This document shows, piece after piece, positions 8,715 to 17,798 of a DNA stretch of 64,000 nucleotides (the stretch's first letter is position 1; each line of letters starts with the position of its first letter). The notes beneath the pieces were generated by a model. That model was not told the origin of the DNA. It worked only from the letters and a program-made list of their open reading frames with translations, and did not search any database. The DNA is taken from the NCBI GenBank assembly GCA_934644775.1, contig CAKUDB010000008.1:28157-92156 (forward strand), in the 5' to 3' direction. The stretch comes from an uncultured bacterium (GTDB lineage Bacteria; Vulcanimicrobiota; Xenobia; Xenobiales; Xenobiaceae). The position numbers and the translations under genes were made by a program.

Positions 8715-10181
8715 ATGATTAACAATATCGATCTTACCGTTCATCCCGAGGCTTTGAAACGCACTATTACCAGAGCTCGTGAGAAGCAGATTCGCATTCC
8801 TACTTTTAAACAGATGCGCAATCCCAAACTCATCCCTGCTGGCATTGTCAAAGCTTTAGAGAACGTCGGCCTTTGGGATGTCAATCCCCTCAACCTTTTC
8901 CGTATTAACTGGCATAACCAGCCCGTCGAAAAAGGCGGCGCTTTCGGCAACGTCAACTATATCGAAATGCCCGAAGCTATTACTGGTGTACCTTGTAAAA
9001 TTATCGGTCTGTGCGGTAAATGGTTCCCTACCGGCGCTCACAAAGTGGGTGCGGCTTTCGGCTGCTTAGTTCCCCGCTTAGTAACAGGTCAGTTCGATCC
9101 TACTTGCCAGAAGGCCGTTTGGCCCTCTACTGGTAACTACTGCCGAGGTGGTGCTTACGACTCCGCTCTCTTAGGCTGCCAATCTATTGCTATTCTTCCT
9201 CAGGGAATGAGCAAAGAGCGCTTCGATTGGCTCAAAACTGTAGCTGGCGAAATTATTGCTACTCCCGGTTGTGAAAGCAACGTAAAAGAGATCTTCGACA
9301 AGTGCTGGGAGTTGCGTAAATCCGGTGAGAACTTGGTAATTTTCAATCAGTTCGAAGAGTTTGGCAACTACTTATGGCACTATCACGTGACTGGCCCGGC
9401 CATGGAAGAAGCCGTTAAGTTAGTCGGCGGTCGTTATCGCGGTATGGTTTCGGCTACTGGTTCTGCCGGAACTATCGCTGCTGGTGACTATATGAAAGAT
9501 CTCCACCCCGATTCTAAGATTGCCGCTTCTGAAGCTATGCAATGTCCCACCTTACTCATGAACGGCTTCGGCGACCATCGCATTGAAGGTATTGGCGACA
9601 AGCACGTGCCCTGGGTACACAACGTAAAGAATACCGACATGATCGTAGCTATCGACGACGAGGCTCCTTGCACACTCTTGCGCTTGCTCAACGAGCCCAT
9701 CGGTATTGAATACCTCAAGTCCTTAGGTGTAAGTGAGGAATTGCTTAGCAAGCTCAGCTGGTTAGGTATCAGCTCTATTTCCAACTTGCTCTCCGCTATC
9801 AAGATGGCTAAATACTACGAGTTCGGCCCCAACGACGTCATCGTCACCATGTTCACCGACTCGGCCGCTATGTACCAGAGTCGTTTACAGGAAATGACCG
9901 AGGCTCGCGGCACTTTCAGCCCCGTCGACGCCGCCGTCGCTTATGCTCGCTACCTGGAAGGCTGTGACACCGACTACATGGCTGAGCTTACCTATCGCGA
10001 TCGTAAGCGCGTTCACAACCTCAAATACTACACTTGGGTTGAGCAACAGGGTAAAACCTACAAAGAGATCCAGGAGCAGTGGTACAACGAAGAGTACTGG
10101 ACTTCCTTACACCAGAGCCTCGATCCCTTGGATAAGCTTATCGACGAGTTTAACGCTGCTGTCGGCTTAGAAGAGCTGTAA
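8715..10181 (+). CDS. PLP-dependent fold-type II enzyme, TrpB/cysteine-synthase-like, substrate unknown
   Basis: The 488-residue protein belongs to the tryptophan synthase beta / cysteine synthase superfamily. PTGAHKVGAAFG (about 105-116) places the PLP lysine at Lys110, in a context like the TGAHK of TrpB. SATGSAGTIAAGDYMKD (near 245) is the glycine-rich phosphate-binding loop, similar to that of cysteine synthases. It is longer than either family and has its own conserved-looking blocks such as WPSTGNYCRGG. The reaction is not known to me; a beta-elimination or beta-replacement on a serine- or cysteine-like substrate is the natural guess. Codon use is rich in C-ending codons, matching the other metabolic genes here that are probably abundant. 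It stands alone and ends at a bidirectional terminator. Confidence 0.7.
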   Translation: MINNIDLTVHPEALKRTITRAREKQIRIPTFKQMRNPKLIPAGIVKALENVGLWDVNPLNLFRINWHNQPVEKGGAFGNVNYIEMPEAITGVPCKIIGLCGKWFPTGAHKVGAAFGCLVPRLVTGQFDPTCQKAVWPSTGNYCRGGAYDSALLGCQSIAILPQGMSKERFDWLKTVAGEIIATPGCESNVKEIFDKCWELRKSGENLVIFNQFEEFGNYLWHYHVTGPAMEEAVKLVGGRYRGMVSATGSAGTIAAGDYMKDLHPDSKIAASEAMQCPTLLMNGFGDHRIEGIGDKHVPWVHNVKNTDMIVAIDDEAPCTLLRLLNEPIGIEYLKSLGVSEELLSKLSWLGISSISNLLSAIKMAKYYEFGPNDVIVTMFTDSAAMYQSRLQEMTEARGTFSPVDAAVAYARYLEGCDTDYMAELTYRDRKRVHNLKYYTWVEQQGKTYKEIQEQWYNEEYWTSLHQSLDPLDKLIDEFNAAVGLEEL

Positions 10182-10252
10182 GTCTCGTATTCTTTGTAGT
10201 TCTGACCCTCTATTTAGAGTAAAGAACTACATAACTAGTAATTTTATTACAT

Positions 10253-10298
10253 AAAAAACTAATGCCGGTAGCTTTTGGGCTGTCGGCATTAGTTTTTA
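10253..10298. terminator. Bidirectional intrinsic terminator
   Basis: AACTAATGCCG pairs perfectly with CGGCATTAGTT around a 16-nt loop, with an A-run on the left and a T-run on the right. It lies between the convergent PLP-enzyme and MATE genes and can stop transcription from both sides. Confidence 0.85.
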
Positions 10299-10300
10299 TA

Positions 10301-10343
10301 ACGCACCAAATGGTTGGCAACTTTGGCAAGATGGTTGGCAACC
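10301..10343. repeat. Short dispersed repeat, copy 1 (with internal 21-bp tandem)
   Basis: ATGGTTGGCAAC occurs at 10310-10321 and again at 10331-10342. The whole 42-bp block aligns, with about ten differences, to 45799-45840 downstream of glgP. Both copies sit just beyond a gene-end terminator. The shorter core GTTGGCAACTTT also appears near 45776 and, with one extra A, near 63684. Confidence 0.5.
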
Positions 10344-10370
10344 GTTTTGGTAGCCTTTTAGTTATACAAG

Positions 10371-11786
10371 TTAAGCCGATAATTTTTGAGAGTTTTGGGA
10401 GGCTAACAATTTATCCTTAAGATCTTGGGAGAGCCACCAACCGGCGCAGAACATGGCAAAGATTATACTGCCACCTAAAATAGTTAGTAAGCTTAAAGAC
10501 CACCAAATAGATCTTATACCGTAACCAAAAGTAAAGACCATAGTATAACAAGCTGGTATACGCAATAAAGAGCAAGGGATACTGACACACATAGGAGGCA
10601 AAGTGCGCCCACCACCAGCAAAAACGCCCTCAGCGATACCACATAGGCCTGCAAAAGGCTGAGACCAAGCGATAATTTGCAAATAGCCCACCGCCGTAGT
10701 AATTACATTCTTATCATTACTAAATAACGAAGCACACAGCTCGGGAAGGGTTAAAAATAATGTACATACAGCGATACTGACACATAAAGCCCAACCCATA
10801 GCCACCCAAGCAATCTTTTTAGCTCTGGCCACTCGTCCTGCTCCCAAATTTTGGCCAATCATAGTAATACAAGCTAAAGAAATACCAGAGCGAATCGTAT
10901 AATTGAGGCTCTCCAATCTGTGACCAATTCCCAAAGCGGCCATAGCTTCAGGGCCAAAATTGCTAATAACTGGGGCTATTGCCATATAGACAATACTAAA
11001 GACAATAGAAGCTAAAGATAAGGGCAAACCTACAGCAACAACTCTACCTAAATAGTGCCAGTCTATCTTTGCTGCTCTAACTTTGGGTAACATAAAAAGA
11101 TAGCCTGGTCGGGTAATCTTTATAATTAACAATATACAAACTACCCCAAAGGAGATATTGGAAGCGATAGCCGCCCCTAGAGCTCCCAATTTAGGTAAAC
11201 CGACTAATCCAAAAATAAATAAGGGATCCAAAATAAAATTCAGTACAAATCCGATAGAATAAATCTTTAAGGGCGTGCGGGTATCTCCATAGGCACGCAT
11301 AACGGCAGAGATACACTCATTGATACATACTGACGGAGCAAAGACGGCCAGCATACCCAAATAAGAATAACCAATATCGATAACTGCTGCAACATCTTCT
11401 TTATTACCGACCATCCAGCCAAGAATATCGCGACCCCAGAAATATAAAACGACAAATTCCACAAATCCGGTAAAAATTGCCGCCATTAAACTTATTTGCA
11501 CCCCTTCCAGGGCTTCTTGAGCTGCTTCCGGCCGTTTAGTCGCTTCTCCAAGTTTATTGGCGATTAAAGAATTGGTGCCGGTAGTGACGATTCCAGAAAG
11601 GGCAAACATAATCCAAATGGCGAAGCTAGACATATTTACAGAAGCTAAAGCCAATACTCCACTATGGCCTACCCAGATAGCATCAACTAAGCTAAACAAA
11701 GTAGAAAGAAACATCGAACCCAAAATAGGAATAGTTAATTTTATAAGAACTTTACTTACTGGGCCGTGCATCAAATCATTTTGCAT
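10371..11786 (-). CDS. MATE-family multidrug/cation antiporter
   Basis: The 471-residue protein has about twelve hydrophobic segments in two similar halves, starting with the typical MATE opening MHGPVSKVLIKLTIPILGSM and VDAIWVGHSG. The second half opens with VGLPLSLASIVFSIVYMA, and GHRLESLNYTIRSGISLA carries the repeated Gln/Arg/Gly-rich helix features of the family. Such carriers exchange drugs or metabolites for Na+ or H+ at the inner membrane. The family cannot be narrowed to a substrate from sequence, and neighbours give no hint. It converges on the PLP enzyme and probably forms its own unit. Confidence 0.88.
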   Translation of the reverse strand: MQNDLMHGPVSKVLIKLTIPILGSMFLSTLFSLVDAIWVGHSGVLALASVNMSSFAIWIMFALSGIVTTGTNSLIANKLGEATKRPEAAQEALEGVQISLMAAIFTGFVEFVVLYFWGRDILGWMVGNKEDVAAVIDIGYSYLGMLAVFAPSVCINECISAVMRAYGDTRTPLKIYSIGFVLNFILDPLFIFGLVGLPKLGALGAAIASNISFGVVCILLIIKITRPGYLFMLPKVRAAKIDWHYLGRVVAVGLPLSLASIVFSIVYMAIAPVISNFGPEAMAALGIGHRLESLNYTIRSGISLACITMIGQNLGAGRVARAKKIAWVAMGWALCVSIAVCTLFLTLPELCASLFSNDKNVITTAVGYLQIIAWSQPFAGLCGIAEGVFAGGGRTLPPMCVSIPCSLLRIPACYTMVFTFGYGIRSIWWSLSLLTILGGSIIFAMFCAGWWLSQDLKDKLLASQNSQKLSA

Positions 11787-11991
11787 ATAAAAAGACCTTT
11801 AACCTGGGGAAAAAATCGCCCTAAACCGATAAAAGAAATAGTTTAGATACAAAAAATAAAATGTAACTAAGCCCCACCCCGAGCCCCATTAAACTTGTGA
11901 TTATAAACTCCTGTTGCCAGATTTTTAATGCCAAAACAACATTATAATTTCTAGGGAAAAGTCGCTCAATTTCGAAATATACACCTCAGTT

Positions 11992-12918
11992 ATGTCACTA
12001 TCGAGCGCAGAAAAATTTTACATTATAATCAATCCTTCTGCAGGAGCAGGACGCAGTTTACGCAATTTGCCAGCCATTGCCGATTTTGCTCAAAAACATG
12101 ACGGTTCTATTTTAATTAGCCGCTATCCTGGCCATACTATCCAGTTGGCTAAATCAGTAGCTGCTAAAGGTAGACTTGTTTTTGCCGCCGGTGGAGACGA
12201 TACCGTTAGAGAAGTATTACAAGGGACTTATACTAGCAAATCTATTATCGGTATAATCCCCTTAGGAACTTTTAATAATTTAGCTACTAGTTTATATTTG
12301 CCCCCCCACCCTTTGGAATGTTTAAAGCTTTCGCTAGAAGGCGTCAATTGTCTAGTAGATGTAGGTAAAATAGAACAAGGCAAGTTATTCACCGAGAGTA
12401 TCGGCATAGGGTTAGATTCATACGCTTGGTCGAAAGCGCCTACCCAAGAGCCGGTAGGTTTGTGGCGCTGGGTTAGGGGCATAAAGATTGGACTCAGTTC
12501 ACTTTTAGATTTTACGCCCCAAAATTATCGCCTAGAAATAGACGGCCGCCTCTTAAAGATGCACGACGTTATGCAAATAACTGTAGCCAACTCGCGCTGT
12601 TACTGTTCTGGTATCCAGATTGCCCCCAATGCCAAAATGAACGATGGCTTACTCGATATATGTATAATTTCCCGTATGAGTAAATTAAAATTTTTGGCCA
12701 TGACACCTATTTTTTATTTTGGCAAACATATTAACAACTCAACTAGCGTCCATTATATTCAAGCCCACAAAATAGGTATTAGCGGATCCTCTTCAGTGCC
12801 CATTCGGGTAGATGGTATGCTAACTTCTCAAACTTTGCCTATAAAAGCTACCGCTATTAGTAATAGCCTGACTATACGTATACCTACATTTTGCCGACAT
12901 ACGGCCAGCTTGCAGTAA
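11992..12918 (+). CDS. Diacylglycerol-kinase-family lipid kinase (YegS/DgkB-like)
   Basis: These soluble kinases phosphorylate diacylglycerol or related lipids at the membrane surface. The 308-residue product opens with the family IIINPSAGAGRS (about 11-22), and has the IIPLGTFNNLA nucleotide-site block and the C-terminal beta domain (VANSRCYCSGIQIAPNAKMNDGLLDICII). The normally invariant GGDGT motif reads GGDDT (67-71), followed by VREV in place of VNEV. In this family the second glycine lies against the ATP phosphates, so catalysis may be altered or lost. NPSAGAG, PLGT and NDG are kept, so it may still bind nucleotide. It is a stand-alone gene between MATE and the cell-wall hydrolase. Confidence 0.82.
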   Translation: MSLSSAEKFYIIINPSAGAGRSLRNLPAIADFAQKHDGSILISRYPGHTIQLAKSVAAKGRLVFAAGGDDTVREVLQGTYTSKSIIGIIPLGTFNNLATSLYLPPHPLECLKLSLEGVNCLVDVGKIEQGKLFTESIGIGLDSYAWSKAPTQEPVGLWRWVRGIKIGLSSLLDFTPQNYRLEIDGRLLKMHDVMQITVANSRCYCSGIQIAPNAKMNDGLLDICIISRMSKLKFLAMTPIFYFGKHINNSTSVHYIQAHKIGISGSSSVPIRVDGMLTSQTLPIKATAISNSLTIRIPTFCRHTASLQ

Positions 12919-13010
12919 AAATAGACACCACTTGTTAGTAGTTTACTACCTTCTCTGCCTACTGGCCTTACCGTCAAGTTTATATAATTACAAAACTAAA
13001 TGTAAAAAAG

Positions 13011-13952
13011 CTAAAGAACTCGCTTAGCTCCCAAATAACGTGCTTTAAAGTAACTCTCTTCCAAGCTGCTGACTCTAACATAGCCTGAAGAAGAAGCGTG
13101 AATAAATTCACCATTACCCAAATATATGCCCACATGAGAAGCTCCAGGAGCATAAGTTTCGAAAAAGACCATATCGCCAGGAGCTTCACCGCCAAAAGAG
13201 ACGGCCCGCCCTTCATTAAACTGGATATCGGCAGTACGAGGTAAATTTATACCTACTTGTCCATAGACATATTGGACATAGCCAGAGCAATCGAAACCAG
13301 AAGGCGTACTTCCACCCCAAACGTAAGGTACTCCCATATAGCTTCTAGCCTTATTCAAAAGACTATTAACTCTGGCAGAAGAAGGGGTATTAGCCACCAT
13401 GTCTTCTTCATCTTCGTCAACGGGAGGAACGTAATTGGGAATTTTGACTACTTTACCGTCAGAACCGATAGCTATACTGTAACTGGGAGCCGGATTGGAA
13501 GCACGATTGTAAGAGCGACGTTTTTTCTTTTTGGATTTCTGGGCAACTTGATTAGTTTGCTTACTTACAGAAGGGCTAACAGCTAAGAGATCGCTACCAT
13601 TATTGTCAATTTTGACAACTTCAGGAGAAGGAGCACTCTGAGCGACCGCAGTCTCAACTTTAGTAGGCAGAGGCTTAACTTCCGGATCGATAGGAATTAG
13701 CAAAATAGCCCCAGTTTGTAGCCCCTTTTGATCGACAATCGTGTTGGCGTTGATTCGTAGAACTTCTTTAGGGTCGACACTATAACGCGAAGCAATAGAG
13801 TAAATAGTGTCCCCTCTAACTACTTCGTAATATTTATAAACTATGTGCGCTTGCACAGAAGAAGCAGCTAACCCAAAACTTAGGCTACAAATTGCTGCCG
13901 CAGCCAAAGCCCCGCGGCCCGCTCTCTTAAATAAGGAATATACTCTTTCCAT
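13011..13952 (-). CDS. Secreted LysM-NlpC/P60 peptidoglycan hydrolase
   Basis: The 313-residue protein has an N-terminal signal or anchor segment (about 13-35 ending SSVQA), one LysM peptidoglycan-binding domain (about 42-88, VVRGDTIYSIASRY), a charged Lys/Arg/Ser linker, and a C-terminal NlpC/P60 cysteine peptidase (about 200-313). The catalytic Cys is in FDCSGYVQ, the His in SHVGIYLG, and a second polar residue in HASSSG. Such enzymes cut gamma-D-Glu-diaminopimelate or cross-link peptides during wall growth. An in-frame TTG at 13988 would add 12 residues but lies inside the nfnB terminator, so I start at the ATG at 13952. It is monocistronic. Confidence 0.9.
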   Translation of the reverse strand: MERVYSLFKRAGRGALAAAAICSLSFGLAASSVQAHIVYKYYEVVRGDTIYSIASRYSVDPKEVLRINANTIVDQKGLQTGAILLIPIDPEVKPLPTKVETAVAQSAPSPEVVKIDNNGSDLLAVSPSVSKQTNQVAQKSKKKKRRSYNRASNPAPSYSIAIGSDGKVVKIPNYVPPVDEDEEDMVANTPSSARVNSLLNKARSYMGVPYVWGGSTPSGFDCSGYVQYVYGQVGINLPRTADIQFNEGRAVSFGGEAPGDMVFFETYAPGASHVGIYLGNGEFIHASSSGYVRVSSLEESYFKARYLGAKRVL

Positions 13953-13973
13953 TATTTGGCTTCTGTCCCTACC

Positions 13974-14040
13974 AAAAAAAATAAGCAAGACCGAAGCTAT
14001 AACGGTTGCTTTAAAGCAACTCGTCTTGAAGCCTCGGTCT
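13974..14040 (-). terminator. Terminator of the nfnAB operon
   Basis: On the minus strand AGACCGAGGCT pairs with AGCTTCGGTCT (one G-T), enclosing an inner hairpin GTTGC-TTTAAA-GCAAC, and is followed by TTATTTTTTTT. It sits 29 bp past the nfnB stop. Confidence 0.88.
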
Positions 14041-14068
14041 CGGATAGTTCAACTTACTACTAGAGTAA

Positions 14069-15565
14069 CTACTTATTGCTCAATAATTCATTGATGGAGC
14101 GAGCCGCACGACGGCCTTCACCCATAGCCAAAATTACGGTAGCAGCACCCAGAACAATATCTCCTCCAGCGTAAACTTTATCTAAGCTGGTCTTACCGGT
14201 AGCTTCTTCTACGATAACGTTACCCTTCTTGTTAAGCTCTAAACCAGGAGTGGCCGAAGTAAGCAACGGATTAGAGCGGTTGCCAATAGCCACCAAGACG
14301 GTATCGCACTCTAATTCGTAGGTATCGCCTTCAATCTTGATAGGGCTGCGACGGCCACTAGCATCGGGCTCACCCAATTCGTAGCGCTGTACGGTGACAG
14401 ACTTTACCCGACCTTGCTCGTCGCCATTGATAGCGCAAGCATTTTGCAAGAAGCAAAAACGAATACCCTCTTCAAAGGCGTGCTCAACCTCTTCGCGACG
14501 GGCAGGCATCTCCTGACGGCTGCGGCGATAAAGTACTGTAACCTCTTCAGCTCCGAGCCGCTTAGCCATACGGCAAGAGTCCATAGCCACGTTGCCGCCA
14601 CCCAAAACGACAACCTTCTTAGAGTTGTACATAGGAGTATCGTTGCGACCAGGATAGATTCCGCCCATTAAATTGGCTCGAGTTAAGTATTCGTTGGCGG
14701 TGCAAACGCCGATCAAGTCTTCTCCAGGAATACCCATAAAGATAGGCAAACCGGCACCGACGCCAATAAAAGCAGCTTCAAAGCCATCTTTTTCAAAGAG
14801 GTCTTGGATAGTGCGAGTGCGACCGACTACATAATCGGTATGGAATTGGACGCCCATCTTTACCAAAGAGTCGATTTGCTCATCAACTACATGCTTAGGC
14901 AAACGAAACTCGGGAATACCGTAGCGCAATACGCCGCCCAATTTGTGCAAAGCTTCAAAAACGTGAACTTCATGGCCTTGGCGGCGACAATCGGCAGCTA
15001 CCACCAAACCGGCAGGGCCCGAACCGATAACAGCAACTTTATGGCCGCTTTCAGGCTTAACCTCTAAGGCACCCTCGCTGTGCGAAGTATGCCAGTCGGC
15101 TAAGAAGCGCTCAACTTTACCAATAGAAACGGATTGAGCCACATCTTTGTGGGCTTTACCAATCATACAATTCTGCTGGCACTGACGCTCTTGGGGACAA
15201 ACGCGACCACAAATGGCAGGTAACAAACTCGATTCTTGAATAACAGCAATGGCTTTGTCGAAATTGCCTTCGGCGGCCGCATGGAGGAAGCCGGGAATAT
15301 CGATACCTACAGGGCAACCTTTTACACAATTAGGATTCTTGCACTGCAAACAACGGCGGCTCTCTACTATAGCCTGAGCAGGCGAGAAGGTCTTCTCTAC
15401 TTCATCTTGCCACTGGGAGCGCTGCAAAGGATCTAAGACGGCCGGCTTTTGCAAAGGGATAGCCATGCGATCTCTGGGAGTTAAACTTCCCTTCTCTTCC
15501 AATTTGTGCAAAATATCTAAAGCTTCTTGCTCAAGAATTTGAGGATCTTTATGAAAACGAGGCAT
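14069..15565 (-). CDS. nfnB: NfnB / GltA-type NADPH-dependent flavoprotein subunit
   Basis: This is the large subunit of the NADH-dependent reduced ferredoxin:NADP+ oxidoreductase, homologous to the small subunit of glutamate synthase. The 498 residues begin with two Cys clusters (RRCLQCKNPNCVKGCP, and CGRVCPQERQCQQNC) for [4Fe-4S] centres. An FAD Rossmann motif, VIGSGPAGLV, follows in the first nucleotide domain, then the NADPH site VVVLGGGNVAMD and the C-terminal YAGGDIVLGAATV FAD motif. The partner nfnA lies 81 bp upstream on the same strand, which favours Nfn (electron bifurcation between NADH, ferredoxin and NADPH) over glutamate synthase; no large GltB is present here. It would supply NADPH or reduced ferredoxin. 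Confidence 0.9.
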   Translation of the reverse strand: MPRFHKDPQILEQEALDILHKLEEKGSLTPRDRMAIPLQKPAVLDPLQRSQWQDEVEKTFSPAQAIVESRRCLQCKNPNCVKGCPVGIDIPGFLHAAAEGNFDKAIAVIQESSLLPAICGRVCPQERQCQQNCMIGKAHKDVAQSVSIGKVERFLADWHTSHSEGALEVKPESGHKVAVIGSGPAGLVVAADCRRQGHEVHVFEALHKLGGVLRYGIPEFRLPKHVVDEQIDSLVKMGVQFHTDYVVGRTRTIQDLFEKDGFEAAFIGVGAGLPIFMGIPGEDLIGVCTANEYLTRANLMGGIYPGRNDTPMYNSKKVVVLGGGNVAMDSCRMAKRLGAEEVTVLYRRSRQEMPARREEVEHAFEEGIRFCFLQNACAINGDEQGRVKSVTVQRYELGEPDASGRRSPIKIEGDTYELECDTVLVAIGNRSNPLLTSATPGLELNKKGNVIVEEATGKTSLDKVYAGGDIVLGAATVILAMGEGRRAARSINELLSNK

Positions 15566-15646
15566 TATAAACTCTCCTTAGGTGAACTTATTGCTGTATA
15601 GGACGCCTTCGTATAAGCGAATAGGCGGTTCCAACATCAGAGCCAG

Positions 15647-16561
15647 CTATATTTCCCCGGCTTCATGCATTTCTTTAACTACAGCTCTGAAGCGGCAAGT
15701 ATGCTCTCGAGCTTTAGTCTCTTGCTCTTTAAATGCGTTCAAACGCTTGAGCATATTATCGAAATCTACCAAGTGAGCGTCAAATTCAGGGCCGTCTACG
15801 CAGACAAATTTAATTTGACCATCTACAGTGACGCGGCAGCATCCGCACATACCAGTACCGTCAATCATAATAGTATTGAGACTGACTAAAGTCTTAACAT
15901 CGAAAGGCTTGGTAGTTAAAGCACAGAACTTCATCATTACGGGCGGGCCGATAGCGACAACCAAATCCGGCTTCTCTGCCTCGTTGGCACAAAGCTCCTT
16001 CAAAGGCTCAGTAACTAAGGCTTTGCGACCGTAAGAGCCATCGTCGGTGACAACGATATATTCATCGGCTATAGCTTTCATTTCATCTTCCAAGATAAGT
16101 AAGCCCTTGTTGCGAGCTCCGGCAATAACTGTAACATGGTTGCCTAAAGCCTTTAATCCACAAACGATAGGATAGAGAGGGGCTAAACCTATTCCTCCGC
16201 CTACGGCCACTACCTTACCAAATTTCTCTAAGTCGGTAGGCTTACCGAGAGGGCCAGCAATGACGGGAATATAATCGCCGACTTCAAAATGGCTCAATTC
16301 TTCAGTAGATTTACCTACGACTTGGAAAATTAAAGTAATAGTCCCAGCTTCTTTATCGGTGTCGGCAACGGTTAAAGGTACACGCTCGCCGTAATCGACG
16401 TCGGTTTGCAAAATAATGAACTGGCCCGGCTTATGCTCTTGGGCAATCAGCTCGGCCTCTACGCGCATACGTACAACGTTCTCTGACAAGAACTCTTTAT
16501 ATACAATCTTATGCCCTTTGCGAGGGGCAGCAGAACCGACGATATTAGTCAAATCACTCAT
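15647..16561 (-). CDS. nfnA: NfnA / sulfide-dehydrogenase-type FAD/[2Fe-2S] subunit
   Basis: The 304-residue protein is a ferredoxin-NADP reductase-like subunit: a flavin barrel with ERVPLTVAD, an NAD-binding fold starting VVAVGGGIGLAPLYP, and a C-terminal GTGMCGCCRVTVDG plus CVDGPEFD that supply the cysteines for the [2Fe-2S] cluster, as in NfnA and dihydroorotate dehydrogenase electron-transfer subunits. With NfnB downstream it forms the bifurcating transhydrogenase. In the family NfnA takes the NADH electrons. No dihydroorotate dehydrogenase gene is nearby, so the PyrK alternative is unlikely. A tail of about 35 residues beyond the cluster is a little longer than usual. Confidence 0.9.
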   Translation of the reverse strand: MSDLTNIVGSAAPRKGHKIVYKEFLSENVVRMRVEAELIAQEHKPGQFIILQTDVDYGERVPLTVADTDKEAGTITLIFQVVGKSTEELSHFEVGDYIPVIAGPLGKPTDLEKFGKVVAVGGGIGLAPLYPIVCGLKALGNHVTVIAGARNKGLLILEDEMKAIADEYIVVTDDGSYGRKALVTEPLKELCANEAEKPDLVVAIGPPVMMKFCALTTKPFDVKTLVSLNTIMIDGTGMCGCCRVTVDGQIKFVCVDGPEFDAHLVDFDNMLKRLNAFKEQETKAREHTCRFRAVVKEMHEAGEI

Positions 16562-16720
16562 GCTTTAAATCTCTCAAAACCGCCAAGGTAGAATTAGCAA
16601 TCGAATCTCTAAAAACTGCCAAAAGTCAACAGCGCCTAGAGATCCAAACTCCTAACTATTTTGCCAAAAGAGATAAATAGCCTCCTTTTAAGACTTAAGT
16701 ATTAAAAAAACTTAGAATTA

Positions 16721-16780
16721 CAAAAAAAAAACGACCTCCGCTTCCTCAAACAATAAAAGTAGAGTAAAAGCGGAGATCGC
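16721..16780 (-). terminator. Terminator of the SPFH gene pair
   Basis: On the minus strand CGATCTCCGCTT pairs with AAGCGGAGGTCG around a loop of about 24 nt and is followed by a run of about ten T. It lies 40 bp beyond the end of the HflC-like gene. Confidence 0.88.
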
Positions 16781-16819
16781 TCTTTAGCTTACGGTTGGCC
16801 AGCAACCTAATAGTAGCTT

Positions 16820-17791
16820 CTAGAAAGTAATTTCCATAGAGCCGGTCTTGGAGTCTTGAGAATTAGCCTTAGGGACGACATAATTGCCACTAATTTGCTT
16901 CATATTTTCTACAGTCATCATAGAGCGGGCAATATCGGTATTGCTTCCAGCTGGGATAATGGAAATATTGGCCTGACCTTTCAAAATTCTTTCAGTTTCC
17001 AAAATTTCGAAAAGGGCGCTGGCCACTTCGTTGTCTTTAGAAATTTCTTCCAAAGCTTTACCTACAATTTCGGGGCGAATAGCCGCAGCGCGGGCAAATT
17101 CGATAGCCGATTTGCGATCGGCTTCGGAGCGAATAACGCTGACTCGGTTATTGCCATCTTGTTTAATGGCAGCGGTTACTTGGCGCAGACGATTGACAAC
17201 TTTTTCCTCAATTTGGGCAATCATTCTTCTATCGCGGAAATGTACATTACGAATGTAAACAGAACCGAGGCGATACCCCCATTCGTCGGAGCGAGGAGAG
17301 ACTTCCTGACGCACGGCCCGACTCATGGCATGACGATCTTCCATCATATCGGCCAAAGTAAGGTTAGAAAGGCAGCGTACAGTAGCATTGCTGACGTTGG
17401 CTCGCAAAGAACCTTCTGGATCGGTATTTTCGAAGCGATACTTAACAGGATCGGAGACCATCATTTCGTACCAAACACCAATACCCATAGGAGCGCCTTC
17501 TTCGGAGTTTACCGGCAAACTGCGAAGGTAGCATTGGTCTAAACTGGTATCGACTACAATATCCTCACCCACAAAATTAAAAAGAAGAGCATCAACCAAA
17601 GACATAGATGACACCAAAGCGTGGATACCCGGCTCATCGAAACGAGCCTTAACATCACCGAATAATTTTAAGATGTGAGACTCGCGTTCATTTACGATAA
17701 CGTAAGGCCAGAAAAACTTGACTATATAAGGCAACAATTCAAAAAATAAGGCTGAAACGATGAACGCAGCGATGAATGAAGTAAAAAACAC
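16820..17791 (-). CDS. SPFH-domain membrane protein, HflC-like
   Basis: The 323-residue protein has one N-terminal membrane helix (about 3-25) followed by an SPFH/prohibitin domain, seen in VNERESHILKLFGDVKARFDEPGIHA, and ends with an Ala/Glu-rich coiled-coil region. In HflK/HflC such proteins form a large periplasmic cage around FtsH. I start at the GTG at 17791 because AGGAGG lies 10 bp upstream; the longer reading from 17821 would overlap the preceding gene and has no ribosome site. It follows the HflK-like gene directly and shares its terminator. Similarity to authentic HflC is only at domain level, so the partner protease is inferred. Confidence 0.75.
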   Translation of the reverse strand: MFFTSFIAAFIVSALFFELLPYIVKFFWPYVIVNERESHILKLFGDVKARFDEPGIHALVSSMSLVDALLFNFVGEDIVVDTSLDQCYLRSLPVNSEEGAPMGIGVWYEMMVSDPVKYRFENTDPEGSLRANVSNATVRCLSNLTLADMMEDRHAMSRAVRQEVSPRSDEWGYRLGSVYIRNVHFRDRRMIAQIEEKVVNRLRQVTAAIKQDGNNRVSVIRSEADRKSAIEFARAAAIRPEIVGKALEEISKDNEVASALFEILETERILKGQANISIIPAGSNTDIARSMMTVENMKQISGNYVVPKANSQDSKTGSMEITF

Positions 17792-17798
17792 TCGCCTA

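Noticed and set aside
13953..13988. TTG start adding 12 residues to the NlpC/P60 protein
   Set aside because: It lies inside the nfnB terminator and T-run; the ATG at 13952 fits a signal peptide better.
14404..14613. Small frames inside nfnB
   Set aside because: They overlap an intact gene in other frames and have no supporting features.
16856..17542. 228-codon open frame opposite the HflC-like gene
   Set aside because: Antisense shadow of a clear SPFH gene, without family motifs or a ribosome site.
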